A DNA stretch of 64,000 nt from contig JASGCK010000002.1 of the NCBI GenBank assembly GCA_030054145.1, positions 76,031 to 140,030 of the forward strand. Reading direction: 5' to 3'. The translations under genes and the position numbers were made by a program. The notes beneath the pieces are model-generated. The model was not told the DNA's origin. It searched no databases and was given only the letters and a program-made list of their open reading frames with translations. The first letter of the stretch is position 1; the number at the start of each line of letters is the position of its first letter. The stretch is from Cytophagales bacterium (lineage in GTDB: Bacteria; Pseudomonadota; Gammaproteobacteria; Burkholderiales; Burkholderiaceae_C). Positions 8,372 to 16,412 of the stretch are shown here, in pieces.

Positions 8372-9103
8372 ATGCAAAAACGATCCATTGCTCATTTTCA
8401 AGTCAACCCGATTGGGCTTGGCTGCATGAACCTTAGCCACGCTTACGGTGTGCCGCCTGCGCCAGAGCAAGCCAAGGCGCTGCTGCTTGGCGCACTGGAC
8501 GCAGGTTACGATTTTTTTGACACCGCGACGCTCTATGGCTTTGGTGCGAACGAGACGCTGATTGGCGAAGTGCTCTCGCCGCATCGCCAGCAATTGACCC
8601 TCGCCAGTAAATGCGGCATGGGCGGCGAAATGGTTGATGGCAAGATGACCCGCGTCATCGATGGCTCGCCCGCCAAAATTCGCGCGCAATGCGAAGCGAG
8701 TTTGAAGCGCCTCAAGACCGATGTGATTGATCTGTACTACTTGCACCGCTGGGATAAAAAAGTCCCGATTGAAGAATCGGTGGGCGCTTTGGCTGACTTG
8801 CAACGCGCTGGCAAAATTCAAAGCATTGGCTTATCCGAAGTCGGCGAAGCCACGCTGCGCAAGGCTTGGTTAGCACTGGCTTGGCTGCTGCATAAAAATC
8901 CTGCGCTTGTGGCTATTCCAGGCACAACGCAACTGCCGCATTTGAAAGATAACTTTGCCGCAAGCCTTATCCAGCTTGATGCGCAGGCCATAAAGGCCGT
9001 GGAAGCCTTGCTGGATAAGGCTCTCATCGTTGGCAATCGTTACAACGAGCAAGCTAGGCGCGAAGTTGATACCGAAGAAGATGCGGGTTTTGCCATCCCA
9101 TGA
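8372..9103 (+). CDS. Aldo/keto reductase with internal in-frame deletion
   Basis: The N-terminal half is a normal aldo/keto reductase, with catalytic residues of the family present: Asp50 and Tyr55 in FFDTATLYG, Lys80 in LASKCG, His125 in YYLHRWD. After GLSEVGEATLRKA (residue 165) it jumps straight to WLALAWLLHKNPALVAIPGT, which normally follows about 90-100 residues later. Several barrel strands and the NADPH-binding SxxxxG loop region are therefore absent. The protein is 243 residues where about 330 is usual. The frame is kept, but the barrel cannot close, so it is probably non-functional. The start is ATG 8372, 20 bases after frnE. Confidence 0.82.
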   Translation: MQKRSIAHFQVNPIGLGCMNLSHAYGVPPAPEQAKALLLGALDAGYDFFDTATLYGFGANETLIGEVLSPHRQQLTLASKCGMGGEMVDGKMTRVIDGSPAKIRAQCEASLKRLKTDVIDLYYLHRWDKKVPIEESVGALADLQRAGKIQSIGLSEVGEATLRKAWLALAWLLHKNPALVAIPGTTQLPHLKDNFAASLIQLDAQAIKAVEALLDKALIVGNRYNEQARREVDTEEDAGFAIP

Positions 9104-9615
9104 AGACGGGACTCAAATCCACACCTAAAGCAGCAGAGATGGGCGTGCGATTGGTGCAAGGCGCGGATCGTCGGCATTTGGGGCACTTGCTAGGCGATGC
9201 GCTTAGGCATTTTGATGCGCGTGTGCTGCAACTCATGGCGGCGCATCCCGAGTTACCGCTCGCGCTCGCCAACTTAGCCGCGCGTCACCAAATCAGCGCC
9301 GCGCAGATTCACCTCACGCGCCACTTGCCGCCAGATGGTGCGCGCGCATCCAGCTTGGCAATCAGCGCAGGCATTAGCAAGCAAGCCATGAGCGATGTGC
9401 TTGACCAGTGCGAAGCGTGGGGCTTGATCGACAGGCGCGTTGACTCGCTTGACGCACGCGCCAAATGGATCAGCTATACGCCCACAGGACGGCTGTGGCT
9501 CACCGCTTTTATGGACGCGGTGCGCAAAGCCGAGCTGGAATTTCGCAGCGAAGTGGGCGATGAAGTCGCCACCGTTGTTCGGCTAGGACTTGAGGCCTAT
9601 GCGCACGGCTATTAG
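9100..9615 (+). CDS. MarR-like winged-helix transcriptional regulator
   Basis: A 171-residue protein with a winged-helix core (about 65-140): LPLALANLAARHQISAAQIH, then RASSLAISAGISKQAMSDVL as the recognition helix and DARAKWISYTPTGRLWLTAF as the wing and following helix. The layout fits MarR-type regulators. Its start overlaps the aldo/keto reductase stop (ATGA), so it may regulate that operon. The ligand is unknown. Confidence 0.72.
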   Translation: MKTGLKSTPKAAEMGVRLVQGADRRHLGHLLGDALRHFDARVLQLMAAHPELPLALANLAARHQISAAQIHLTRHLPPDGARASSLAISAGISKQAMSDVLDQCEAWGLIDRRVDSLDARAKWISYTPTGRLWLTAFMDAVRKAELEFRSEVGDEVATVVRLGLEAYAHGY

Positions 9616-9700
9616 TCCCCTTGCGTGCAGTTGTGACTCACCCGCCTACAATTTCTTAGAATGCACAATCAATCAAACTTTTTTCTTATAAGGAGAGGTC

Positions 9701-10372
9701 ATGCGGATTTTGATTGCTGAAGACGATCAGGTGTTGGCTGACGGTTTGCTCAGAACATTGCGCCAAAGTGGTGCGGTGGTTGATCACGTTGCCGACGGGA
9801 ATTTAGCCGACGCCGCTTTGATGACGCACAGCGAGTTTGATCTGCTCATCCTTGACTTAGATTTACCGCGCATGCATGGACTAGATGTGCTGAGGCGCTT
9901 GCGCTCTCGCGGTGCCAAAATTCCCGTACTCATTCTCACGGCATCCGACAGCGTTGAAGACCGCGTGAAAGGACTCGATCTGGGCGCTGACGATTACATG
10001 GCCAAGCCGTTCTCGCTGCAAGAGTTAGAAGCGCGGGTGCGTGCGCTCACGCGGCGCGGCTCGAACGTGTCGTCCAGCATCATCAGCCACGGCCCGCTGC
10101 AATACGACCAAGCGGGACGTGTCGCCACGCTAGAGGGCAAGATGGTTGATCTCTCCGCTAGAGAACTGGGGCTTTTGGAAGTGCTACTGCAACGCACGGG
10201 ACGCTTAGTGAGTAAAGATCAGCTCGTTGAGCGCCTGTGTGAATGGGGCGAAGAGGTCAGCACCAATGCCATTGAGGTCTACATTCATCGGCTACGCAAA
10301 AAAATCGAAAAAGGTACGGTGCGCATTGCCACGGTGCGCGGCTTGGGTTATTGCCTAGAGAAAATCAATTGA
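9701..10372 (+). CDS. OmpR/TctD-type response regulator
   Basis: The receiver domain (1-115) has acidic residues Glu7/Asp8/Asp9, phospho-acceptor Asp52 in LLILDLDLPRMHG, the switch threonine in LILTASD, and the lysine in DDYMAKPF. A C-terminal winged helix (about 128-220) includes LSARELGLLEVLLQRTGRLV and EVYIHRLRKKIEKG. A strong site, AAGGAGAGG, precedes the ATG. It is paired with the sensor kinase 33 bases downstream. The target genes are unknown; the TctD/QseB subgroup is by resemblance. Confidence 0.92.
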   Translation: MRILIAEDDQVLADGLLRTLRQSGAVVDHVADGNLADAALMTHSEFDLLILDLDLPRMHGLDVLRRLRSRGAKIPVLILTASDSVEDRVKGLDLGADDYMAKPFSLQELEARVRALTRRGSNVSSSIISHGPLQYDQAGRVATLEGKMVDLSARELGLLEVLLQRTGRLVSKDQLVERLCEWGEEVSTNAIEVYIHRLRKKIEKGTVRIATVRGLGYCLEKIN

Positions 10373-10404
10373 TCTGCCCCTTTGCGGCAATGACGGGCAG
10401 TTAA

Positions 10405-11844
10405 ATGGCTTTCCATTTTTTCCAGCGCGGCAAGCGCAGCTTGTTTGGCGAAATTTTGGACTGGATGCTCATCCCGCTCATGCTGATTTGGCCGCTCAGC
10501 TTGGTGCTCACTTGGTTGGTTGCGCAAAACACCGCAGGCAGGCCGTTTGACCGCGCCTTAGAGTACAACGTACAAGCCCTGGCCCAACTCGTCCATATAC
10601 AGCAAAGCAAGGCACAGCTAAACCTGCCTGCGCCCGCTCGCGAGATTTTGCGCGCCGATGAGACCGACATTATTTACTACCAAGTGCTAGGCGTTTGGGG
10701 CGAGTACATTGCGGGCGAGCGTGGTCTACCGCAGCCTTATTTAGAGGATAAACCCGTGCTGGGCAAGGTGTACATCAGGGCGGACGAGTACCAAGGGCGC
10801 GATATCCGCGTCGCCTACATCTGGGCGGATTTGCAAAACGTACACGATCGAAAATCGGGCGACAAACCCGTACTGGTTCAGGTCGCAGAAACCTTAGAAA
10901 AACGCTCCACGCTGGCGACCGAAATTATCAAAGGCGTGATGCTGCCCCAGCTCCTCATGTTGCCCTTGGTGGTGCTACTGATTTGGCTGGCACTCATCCG
11001 AGGCACAGAGCCCATTAAAGAGTTAGAACACCGCATTCGCCAGCGCAAAAGCGACGATGTCAGCGCACTCGACTTGGAGGGCGTGCCGCGCGAAGTCTCG
11101 CCACTCATCGCCTCGATCAATGATTTACTCGCCAGACTGAACGACTCCATGACCATTCAAAAACGGTTTTTAGCCGATGCTGCGCATCAACTCAAAACAC
11201 CGCTGGCAGGGCTACGGATGCAGGCTGACCTTGCGCTGCGCGAGGGTGTTAGCACGGACGACCTCAAGCACTCGCTCAAACAAGTCGGGCGCTCCAGCGT
11301 GCGTGCCACGCGAACCGTGAATCAACTTTTAGCGCTAGCCCGCGCCGAAGCCACAGGCAGCAAAGTGACCAAAGCATCCATTAGCCTAGAGCGCATCGTG
11401 CTTGAGTCCGTGCGCGATGCACTGCCGCAAGCTTTAGACAAGCGTATGGATTTGGGCTATGACGACAGCCAACCCGTGCGCAACAGCACTTTGCTGGGCA
11501 ACGCCGTGCTCCTAAAAGAATTGGTGCGCAACTTGTTAGAAAACGCCATTCACTACACACCTGAGCGCGGCATTATTACGGCGCGAGTGCTGCAAGACGC
11601 CAGCGGCACGCTAGCGCTGCAAGTCGAAGACACGGGGCCTGGCATTCCCGTTGCTGAGCGCGAGCGCGTCTTGCAGCCCTTCTATCGCATGAATGACTCG
11701 CTTAGCAACCGCGTCGATGGCTCAGGACTGGGGCTTGCCATCGTACACGCCATTGCCAAGCAACACCAAGCTACCGTGATTGTGGACGACGCGCATCCGC
11801 AGCAAACGCCTGTGGGGACACGCTTTACGGTTCGGTTTGGTTAA
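10405..11844 (+). CDS. Sensor histidine kinase, TctE-like
   Basis: A 479-residue inner-membrane kinase. A membrane helix lies at about 20-40, a periplasmic 2CSK-type sensing segment at 45-170, and a second helix at about 178-198. The dimerisation H-box is FLADAAHQLKTPLAGLRMQA (phospho-acceptor His261). The ATPase domain has an N-box (ELVRNLLENAIHYTP), VEDTGPGIP and GSGLGLAIVHAIAKQH. It probably phosphorylates the preceding regulator. TctE relatives sense tricarboxylates, but the signal here is unknown. Its stop overlaps the convergent topB stop by four bases (TTAA). Confidence 0.92.
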   Translation: MAFHFFQRGKRSLFGEILDWMLIPLMLIWPLSLVLTWLVAQNTAGRPFDRALEYNVQALAQLVHIQQSKAQLNLPAPAREILRADETDIIYYQVLGVWGEYIAGERGLPQPYLEDKPVLGKVYIRADEYQGRDIRVAYIWADLQNVHDRKSGDKPVLVQVAETLEKRSTLATEIIKGVMLPQLLMLPLVVLLIWLALIRGTEPIKELEHRIRQRKSDDVSALDLEGVPREVSPLIASINDLLARLNDSMTIQKRFLADAAHQLKTPLAGLRMQADLALREGVSTDDLKHSLKQVGRSSVRATRTVNQLLALARAEATGSKVTKASISLERIVLESVRDALPQALDKRMDLGYDDSQPVRNSTLLGNAVLLKELVRNLLENAIHYTPERGIITARVLQDASGTLALQVEDTGPGIPVAERERVLQPFYRMNDSLSNRVDGSGLGLAIVHAIAKQHQATVIVDDAHPQQTPVGTRFTVRFG

Positions 11845-14687
11845 GCCGCAACCTTCTTTGCCACAGCCTTCTTTGCCGATGCATTTTTAGCCGCAACTTT
11901 TTTAATAGCCGTCTTTTTTGCAGGCGCTTTTTTCGCCGCCACTGTCTTTGCCGCTGACGTTACCGCTGCGGTTTTTGTTGCCGCCGTTTTGCGCGGCGGA
12001 AACTTCCTCGCGCCTTCAGGGCGAGGCTCAAATTCAAACACCACTTTGCCATCTTCTTTATTCCACGCGAGGAAGGCTTTGAAGCCGCGCCGTGTGCGCA
12101 TGGAGACAAATTTATCGAGCAAATCGGTCTTGCCCGTTGCCAGCAATTTCGCCATTTGCTCGGGCTCGACAGGCTGTTGCAAAATGATGCGTCCGCTTTT
12201 GAAATCGCAGCTGGGCGTGACCTGCGCCATGGTTGGAATGGTTTTTTCGCAGTAATAACTGCTGCCAAGCTCATACACACCGCTGCCGCATTTAGGACAA
12301 GCGCCCAAACTGGTTTTACCCGTCAAATCTTGCAACTCACCGCTTTGGGCAGCTTCTTTGGCAGCATCGCCAAAATCAAACTCTAGCTTGAAATTGTTGG
12401 TCGCTTCGTCGCGCACCAAAGCCAACTCGGCGACAAAAGGCCAGCCTGCTTTGGAGCGGAAACCCTCCAGTGGCCCCATCTTTTGATCGCGCAAAAATTG
12501 ATCGGCTTCGGCGAGTTCAAAAGTGCGACCAGCGGGGGTTTTGGTAAAGGAGAAACCGCAACCTTCAGATCCGTTCGGACTGAGCTTGTCGGAGTCTATC
12601 TTGCTCGAAGACCCTTCGACAAGCTCAGGGCGAGCGGTGCTTGAGACAAGCTCAGGGTGAGCGGTGCTTGAGACAGGCTCAAGGCGGGCGGTGCTTGGTC
12701 GTCCCACACAGCCATAACGGCGATAGTTTTCCTTCACCACACCGCCGCAATTGGGGCATGGCTGCGTCAAGGTGGCATAGTCACCTGGCACGGTGTCGCG
12801 ATCAAACGATTTAGCTTTTTGCACCATGCTTTGCGTCATCGCGGCAATTTCGCCCATAAAGGCTTCGCGCGACATACGTCCGTGCTCCATCTCGGAGAGC
12901 TTGTATTCCCACTCGCCCGTGAGTGCCGGCTTGGTCAGCTCCTCAACATCGAGGCCACGCAGCAAGGTCATGAGTTGAAATGCCTTGGCAGTAGCGATCA
13001 GCTCGCGCCCTTCGCGCAGCATATATTTCTCGGCAATCAAGCCCTCAATGATGCTGGAGCGCGTGGCAGGTGTCCCCAGTCCCTTTTCCTGCATGGCTTC
13101 GCGCATATCGTCGTCTTCCACCAACTTGCCCGCGCCCTCCATAGCACCCAGCAACGTAGCTTCTGAATAACGTGCGGGTGGACGCGTTTTAAGTCCTTTG
13201 CTCTCCACTTGGGCGCAAAGCGGTTGTTCGCCGCTGCTCACCGCCACTAAGTTTTGCCCGCCTTCGGTATTTCCTTCTGAGTTTTGATCTTGCGCTTCCT
13301 TGCCAAAAATGGCGAGCCAGCCTGGATTGACCAGCACTTTTCCGTTGGACTGGAACGTATGGTTGTTAACCACCGTCAGGCGTGTGGTGACCAGATATTC
13401 AGCACTTGGATAAAACACGGCCATGAAGCGACGCGCGACCAAGTCGTAGAGTTTTTGCTCGGCATCCGAGAGACCGCTCGGCGCTTCCAACGTCGGAATG
13501 ATGGCAAAGTGATCGCTGACCTTGGCGTTATCAAACACGCGCTTGGTTGGTTTGATGTAGCCCTTATCCAGTGCGACTTTGGCGTGTGGCGCCAGATGGC
13601 GCATGGACGAATCAGCCAGCATTTCAAACGTCTTCTTCACCACGGGCACGTAGTCTTCGGGTAGCGCACGTGAGTCGGTACGCGGATAAGTCAGCGCTTT
13701 GTGACGCTCGTACAGCGACTGCGCCAGCGACAAAGTTGTCTTGGCACTAAAGCCAAAGCGACCATTGGCTTCGCGCTGCAAACTCGTCAAATCAAACAGC
13801 AGCGGACTAGCCTGCGTGGTCGGTTTGGCTTGCTCGGACACCGTGCCCGTTTGCCCGCGCACCGCGTCGGCTATGGCTTTGGCATCAGGTGCATGCCAAA
13901 CGCGATCGGCTCTGGCGTGTTCGTCTGAGCCGTCAGCGCCGCCTTTTTTCCACGCCGTATCAATCCATTTGGCAGGGTAAGTTCCTGCTGCCACGTCAAA
14001 GCTGGCGTGGACTTCCCAATAATCGCGCGAGACAAATTTCCGAATTTGCTCTTCGCGCTCTACCACCACGGAGAGCGTTGGCGTTTGCACACGCCCCACC
14101 GTCGTTAAAAAGAAGCCGCCATCGCGTGAATTGAACGCCGTCATGGCACGCGTGCCGTTAATACCCACCAGCCAATCGGCCTCCGAGCGGCAACGCGCCG
14201 CGTCCGCCAGCGGCTGCATTTGTTTGTCCGTGCGCAAGTTGGCAAAGCCATCACGAATCGCTTGCGGCGTCATCGACTGTAGCCACAAGCGCTTGGCCGC
14301 GTGCTTTGATTGAGCGTGCTGCTGAATCAAACGGAAGATCAACTCGCCCTCGCGCCCCGCGTCACAGGCATTAATGAGCGAGTCAATATCCTTGCGCTTG
14401 ACGAGGCGCATGACGGCGGCCAGGCGTGTTTTTGTTTTGTCAATTGGCTTCAAATCGAAATGCGGCGGAATCACCGGCAAGTTGGCAAAACTCCACTTGC
14501 CGCGCTTCACATCAAACGCTTCGGGCGCTTGAATCTCCAGCAAATGACCCACGGCGCTAGTCACCACATAGCTGTCGTTTTCAAAGTATTCAGCGCTTTT
14601 TTCAAACTTACCCGATGCTGGTGTGAGCGCTTTCACGATATCGGCAGCGACAGAGGGTTTTTCGGCAATGACAAGGGTTTTACTCAT
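11841..14687 (-). CDS. topB: DNA topoisomerase III
   Basis: Type IA topoisomerase that decatenates and relaxes DNA. The TOPRIM domain carries EKPS and DAGREGE. The catalytic tyrosine is Tyr334 in ALTYPRTDSR. The C-terminal zinc-ribbon region starts CPNCGGVVKENYRRYGC and a second ribbon is CPKCGSGVYELGSSYYC. The 948 residues end in a Lys/Ala-rich tail of about 50 residues, common in betaproteobacterial homologues. Between the first ribbon's YGC and EGCGFSFTK lies an insertion of about 45 residues, encoded by REP-like repeats (12565-12698). It faces the SET gene across 29 bases. Confidence 0.95.
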   Translation of the reverse strand: MSKTLVIAEKPSVAADIVKALTPASGKFEKSAEYFENDSYVVTSAVGHLLEIQAPEAFDVKRGKWSFANLPVIPPHFDLKPIDKTKTRLAAVMRLVKRKDIDSLINACDAGREGELIFRLIQQHAQSKHAAKRLWLQSMTPQAIRDGFANLRTDKQMQPLADAARCRSEADWLVGINGTRAMTAFNSRDGGFFLTTVGRVQTPTLSVVVEREEQIRKFVSRDYWEVHASFDVAAGTYPAKWIDTAWKKGGADGSDEHARADRVWHAPDAKAIADAVRGQTGTVSEQAKPTTQASPLLFDLTSLQREANGRFGFSAKTTLSLAQSLYERHKALTYPRTDSRALPEDYVPVVKKTFEMLADSSMRHLAPHAKVALDKGYIKPTKRVFDNAKVSDHFAIIPTLEAPSGLSDAEQKLYDLVARRFMAVFYPSAEYLVTTRLTVVNNHTFQSNGKVLVNPGWLAIFGKEAQDQNSEGNTEGGQNLVAVSSGEQPLCAQVESKGLKTRPPARYSEATLLGAMEGAGKLVEDDDMREAMQEKGLGTPATRSSIIEGLIAEKYMLREGRELIATAKAFQLMTLLRGLDVEELTKPALTGEWEYKLSEMEHGRMSREAFMGEIAAMTQSMVQKAKSFDRDTVPGDYATLTQPCPNCGGVVKENYRRYGCVGRPSTARLEPVSSTAHPELVSSTARPELVEGSSSKIDSDKLSPNGSEGCGFSFTKTPAGRTFELAEADQFLRDQKMGPLEGFRSKAGWPFVAELALVRDEATNNFKLEFDFGDAAKEAAQSGELQDLTGKTSLGACPKCGSGVYELGSSYYCEKTIPTMAQVTPSCDFKSGRIILQQPVEPEQMAKLLATGKTDLLDKFVSMRTRRGFKAFLAWNKEDGKVVFEFEPRPEGARKFPPRKTAATKTAAVTSAAKTVAAKKAPAKKTAIKKVAAKNASAKKAVAKKVAA
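12565..12698. repeat. REP-like inverted pair plus 27-bp tandem repeats inside topB
   Basis: A degenerate copy of the palindromic unit (CCGTTCGGACTGAGCTTGTC, from about 12573) faces an inverted copy starting at about 12613 (CCTTCGACAAGCTCAGGG). Together they could form a long hairpin. The second copy continues into three 27-bp direct repeats at 12618-12644, 12645-12671 and 12672-12698. On the topB strand these encode three 9-residue units ending in the recurring PELVE and LEPVS motifs. The reading frame of topB is preserved. Confidence 0.88.
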
Positions 14688-14716
14688 GGTTTTTAGTTCT
14701 TTAGAATCAGCGCATT

Positions 14717-15175
14717 ATGTCTAGAAAAACTAACCGCCGAATTTTGGCTCGCACTTCCCCTATTCACGGACGCGGCGTTTTTGCCGTCAAACCCATCAAA
14801 AAAGGCGAGCGCATTATCGAATATAAAGGCGAACTCATCACGTGGCGTGAAGCACTTGATCGCCATCCGCACGACCCCTCGCAGCCGCATCACACCTTCT
14901 ATTTTCACATTGACGATCTGTGCGTCATTGATGGTCGCGTGAACGGTAACTGGGCCAAATGGATCAATCACTCGTGCGCACCCAATTGCGAAAGTGACCA
15001 AGTTGAGCACCGCGTTTATATTAAGGCACTGCGCCCTATCAAAGCGGGCGAAGAGCTCAATTACGACTACGGTCTCACGATTGACGAGCGCTACACGCCC
15101 AAGCTAAAAAAAGAATTTGCCTGTTACTGCGGTAGCCAACATTGCCGTGGGACGATGCTAGCGCCCAAAAAATAA
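14717..15175 (+). CDS. SET-domain protein lysine methyltransferase
   Basis: The 152-residue protein is essentially a SET domain followed by a post-SET zinc motif. Visible signatures are GRGVFAVKPIKKGERIIEY, WINHSCAPNC (SAM binding and knot), GEELNYDYG (catalytic Tyr region) and CYCGSQHCRG, which with the NHSC cysteine makes a post-SET cluster. It should transfer methyl groups from SAM to a protein lysine. The substrate in this bacterium is unknown. Its stop codon lies in a short repeat shared with uvrA (15170-15190). Confidence 0.88.
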   Translation: MSRKTNRRILARTSPIHGRGVFAVKPIKKGERIIEYKGELITWREALDRHPHDPSQPHHTFYFHIDDLCVIDGRVNGNWAKWINHSCAPNCESDQVEHRVYIKALRPIKAGEELNYDYGLTIDERYTPKLKKEFACYCGSQHCRGTMLAPKK

Positions 15176-15190
15176 TTGGGGACAGTCCCT
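15170..15190. repeat. GGGGACAG-type short repeat (copy 1)
   Basis: A 21-bp sequence with core ATTGGGGACAGTCCCT. It supplies the SET gene's TAA stop and the gap before birA. A copy with 20 of 21 bases identical lies inverted at 40516-40536 inside uvrA. Confidence 0.75.
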
Positions 15191-15199
15191 CATTCATTC

Positions 15200-15925
15200 A
15201 TGCACATCGAATTTGTTTCATCCCTAGACTCCACGAACAGCGAGCTCATGCGCCGCGCCGCAGCGGGCGACTACCGCACGATCTGCCTTGTAGCTAAGGC
15301 GCAAACGGCGGGGCGTGGGCGTTTAGGGCGCGCGTGGTTATCGGACGAGCATTCACTGATGTTTAGTCTTGGCATGCCGCTTGCGCCGCTGGATTGGTCG
15401 GGCTTATCGCTCGCCGTTGGGGTCAGTCTTGCTGAATCGCTACACGAGCGCATTCAAATCAAATGGCCCAACGATTTATGGGTGGACGGTCAAAAGCTGG
15501 CGGGCATCTTGATTGAAACCACCGCCATCCAAGGCGCGTTATCAACCCAGCGCTACACCGTCATTGGCGTAGGCATTAACTTGGAGGCGCCCCCAGCCGC
15601 CATCCACCAAGCCGCGCGGGAAGCCAAGGTCGCACCGATTGGGCTGCGCGGTCTCGTCCCTGGCATCACGCAAGAAGCTGCACTGAAACGGGTTCTGGAG
15701 CCACTCGTTGACGCGATTCAAAATTTCGAGCAGCATGGCTGGAAGCCTTATGCAGCAAGCTTTGCCAAGCACGATGCGCTGCAAGGCAGAGCCATCAAGC
15801 TCTCCAGCGGTGCAGCTGGACAATACGCGGGTATCAACGCTCAAGGAGCGCTTTTGCTGCAAACCAGCGCAGGCTTGCAAACCATCATGAGCCACGAGGT
15901 GTCGGTGTGTCCTTCAAAAAAATAG
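15200..15925 (+). CDS. birA: Biotin--[acetyl-CoA-carboxylase] ligase
   Basis: Activates biotin as biotinyl-AMP and attaches it to the biotin carboxyl carrier protein. Motifs are AQTAGRGRLGRAW (biotin/ATP loop), IKWPNDLWVDGQKLAGILIE and GVGINLE. No N-terminal DNA-binding domain is present, so this is the non-regulatory, group I form. ATG 15200 is chosen because the family begins with FVSSLDSTNSELMRR. The upstream TTG at 15176 lies in a repeat. Confidence 0.9.
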   Translation: MHIEFVSSLDSTNSELMRRAAAGDYRTICLVAKAQTAGRGRLGRAWLSDEHSLMFSLGMPLAPLDWSGLSLAVGVSLAESLHERIQIKWPNDLWVDGQKLAGILIETTAIQGALSTQRYTVIGVGINLEAPPAAIHQAAREAKVAPIGLRGLVPGITQEAALKRVLEPLVDAIQNFEQHGWKPYAASFAKHDALQGRAIKLSSGAAGQYAGINAQGALLLQTSAGLQTIMSHEVSVCPSKK

Positions 15926-16401
15926 TCATTGCACTGTTAGTCATTAACTTGGGCTACTTTGTGTACAGCCAAGGTTGGCTCAATCACGCGCTTGGCATAG
16001 ACAACGCACAGCGTGAACCTGAGCGCGCCTTGCGGCAAATCAATCCAACCGCCATTGCTGTTGCAACAATGCCCAAGCCGCCCGCCCCCATTGAAGCCGC
16101 GCCTACTCAAACTGCGCCAAAAATACCAACCACGAAGGCTTGCGTAGGTAAACGCGAACAATGGCTGGTGTATATGGGGCCTTACGCCACGGAAGCAGAT
16201 AGCAATAAAAAGAAGGCACAGTTGAATGCGCTAGGGGTTCTGAGTACGCCCGTCTCCAAGCCTTCTTTCAAGCGCGGGTTTTCGCTCGGGGAGTTTGAAT
16301 CCAAGGCACTTGCACAGGCGGCACTTGCCAAACTAGCCCAAAAAGGTGTTAAAACCGCCAATGTGGTGTTTTGGGCGACCGTCGACTGCCCGCCAAATTA
16401 G
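15907..16401 (+). CDS. Membrane-anchored SPOR-domain protein
   Basis: A 164-residue protein with an N-terminal membrane helix (IVIALLVINLGYFVYSQGW), a Pro/Ala-rich linker (about 40-75), and a C-terminal SPOR-like domain (about 80-160; QWLVYMGPYATEADSNKKKA). SPOR domains bind denuded septal peptidoglycan. The start is GTG with GAGG seven bases upstream, inside the birA 3' end (19-base overlap). A BirA-SPOR arrangement suggests cotranscription. Confidence 0.75.
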   Translation: MSFKKIVIALLVINLGYFVYSQGWLNHALGIDNAQREPERALRQINPTAIAVATMPKPPAPIEAAPTQTAPKIPTTKACVGKREQWLVYMGPYATEADSNKKKAQLNALGVLSTPVSKPSFKRGFSLGEFESKALAQAALAKLAQKGVKTANVVFWATVDCPPN

Positions 16402-16412
16402 GAAAAAGTACT

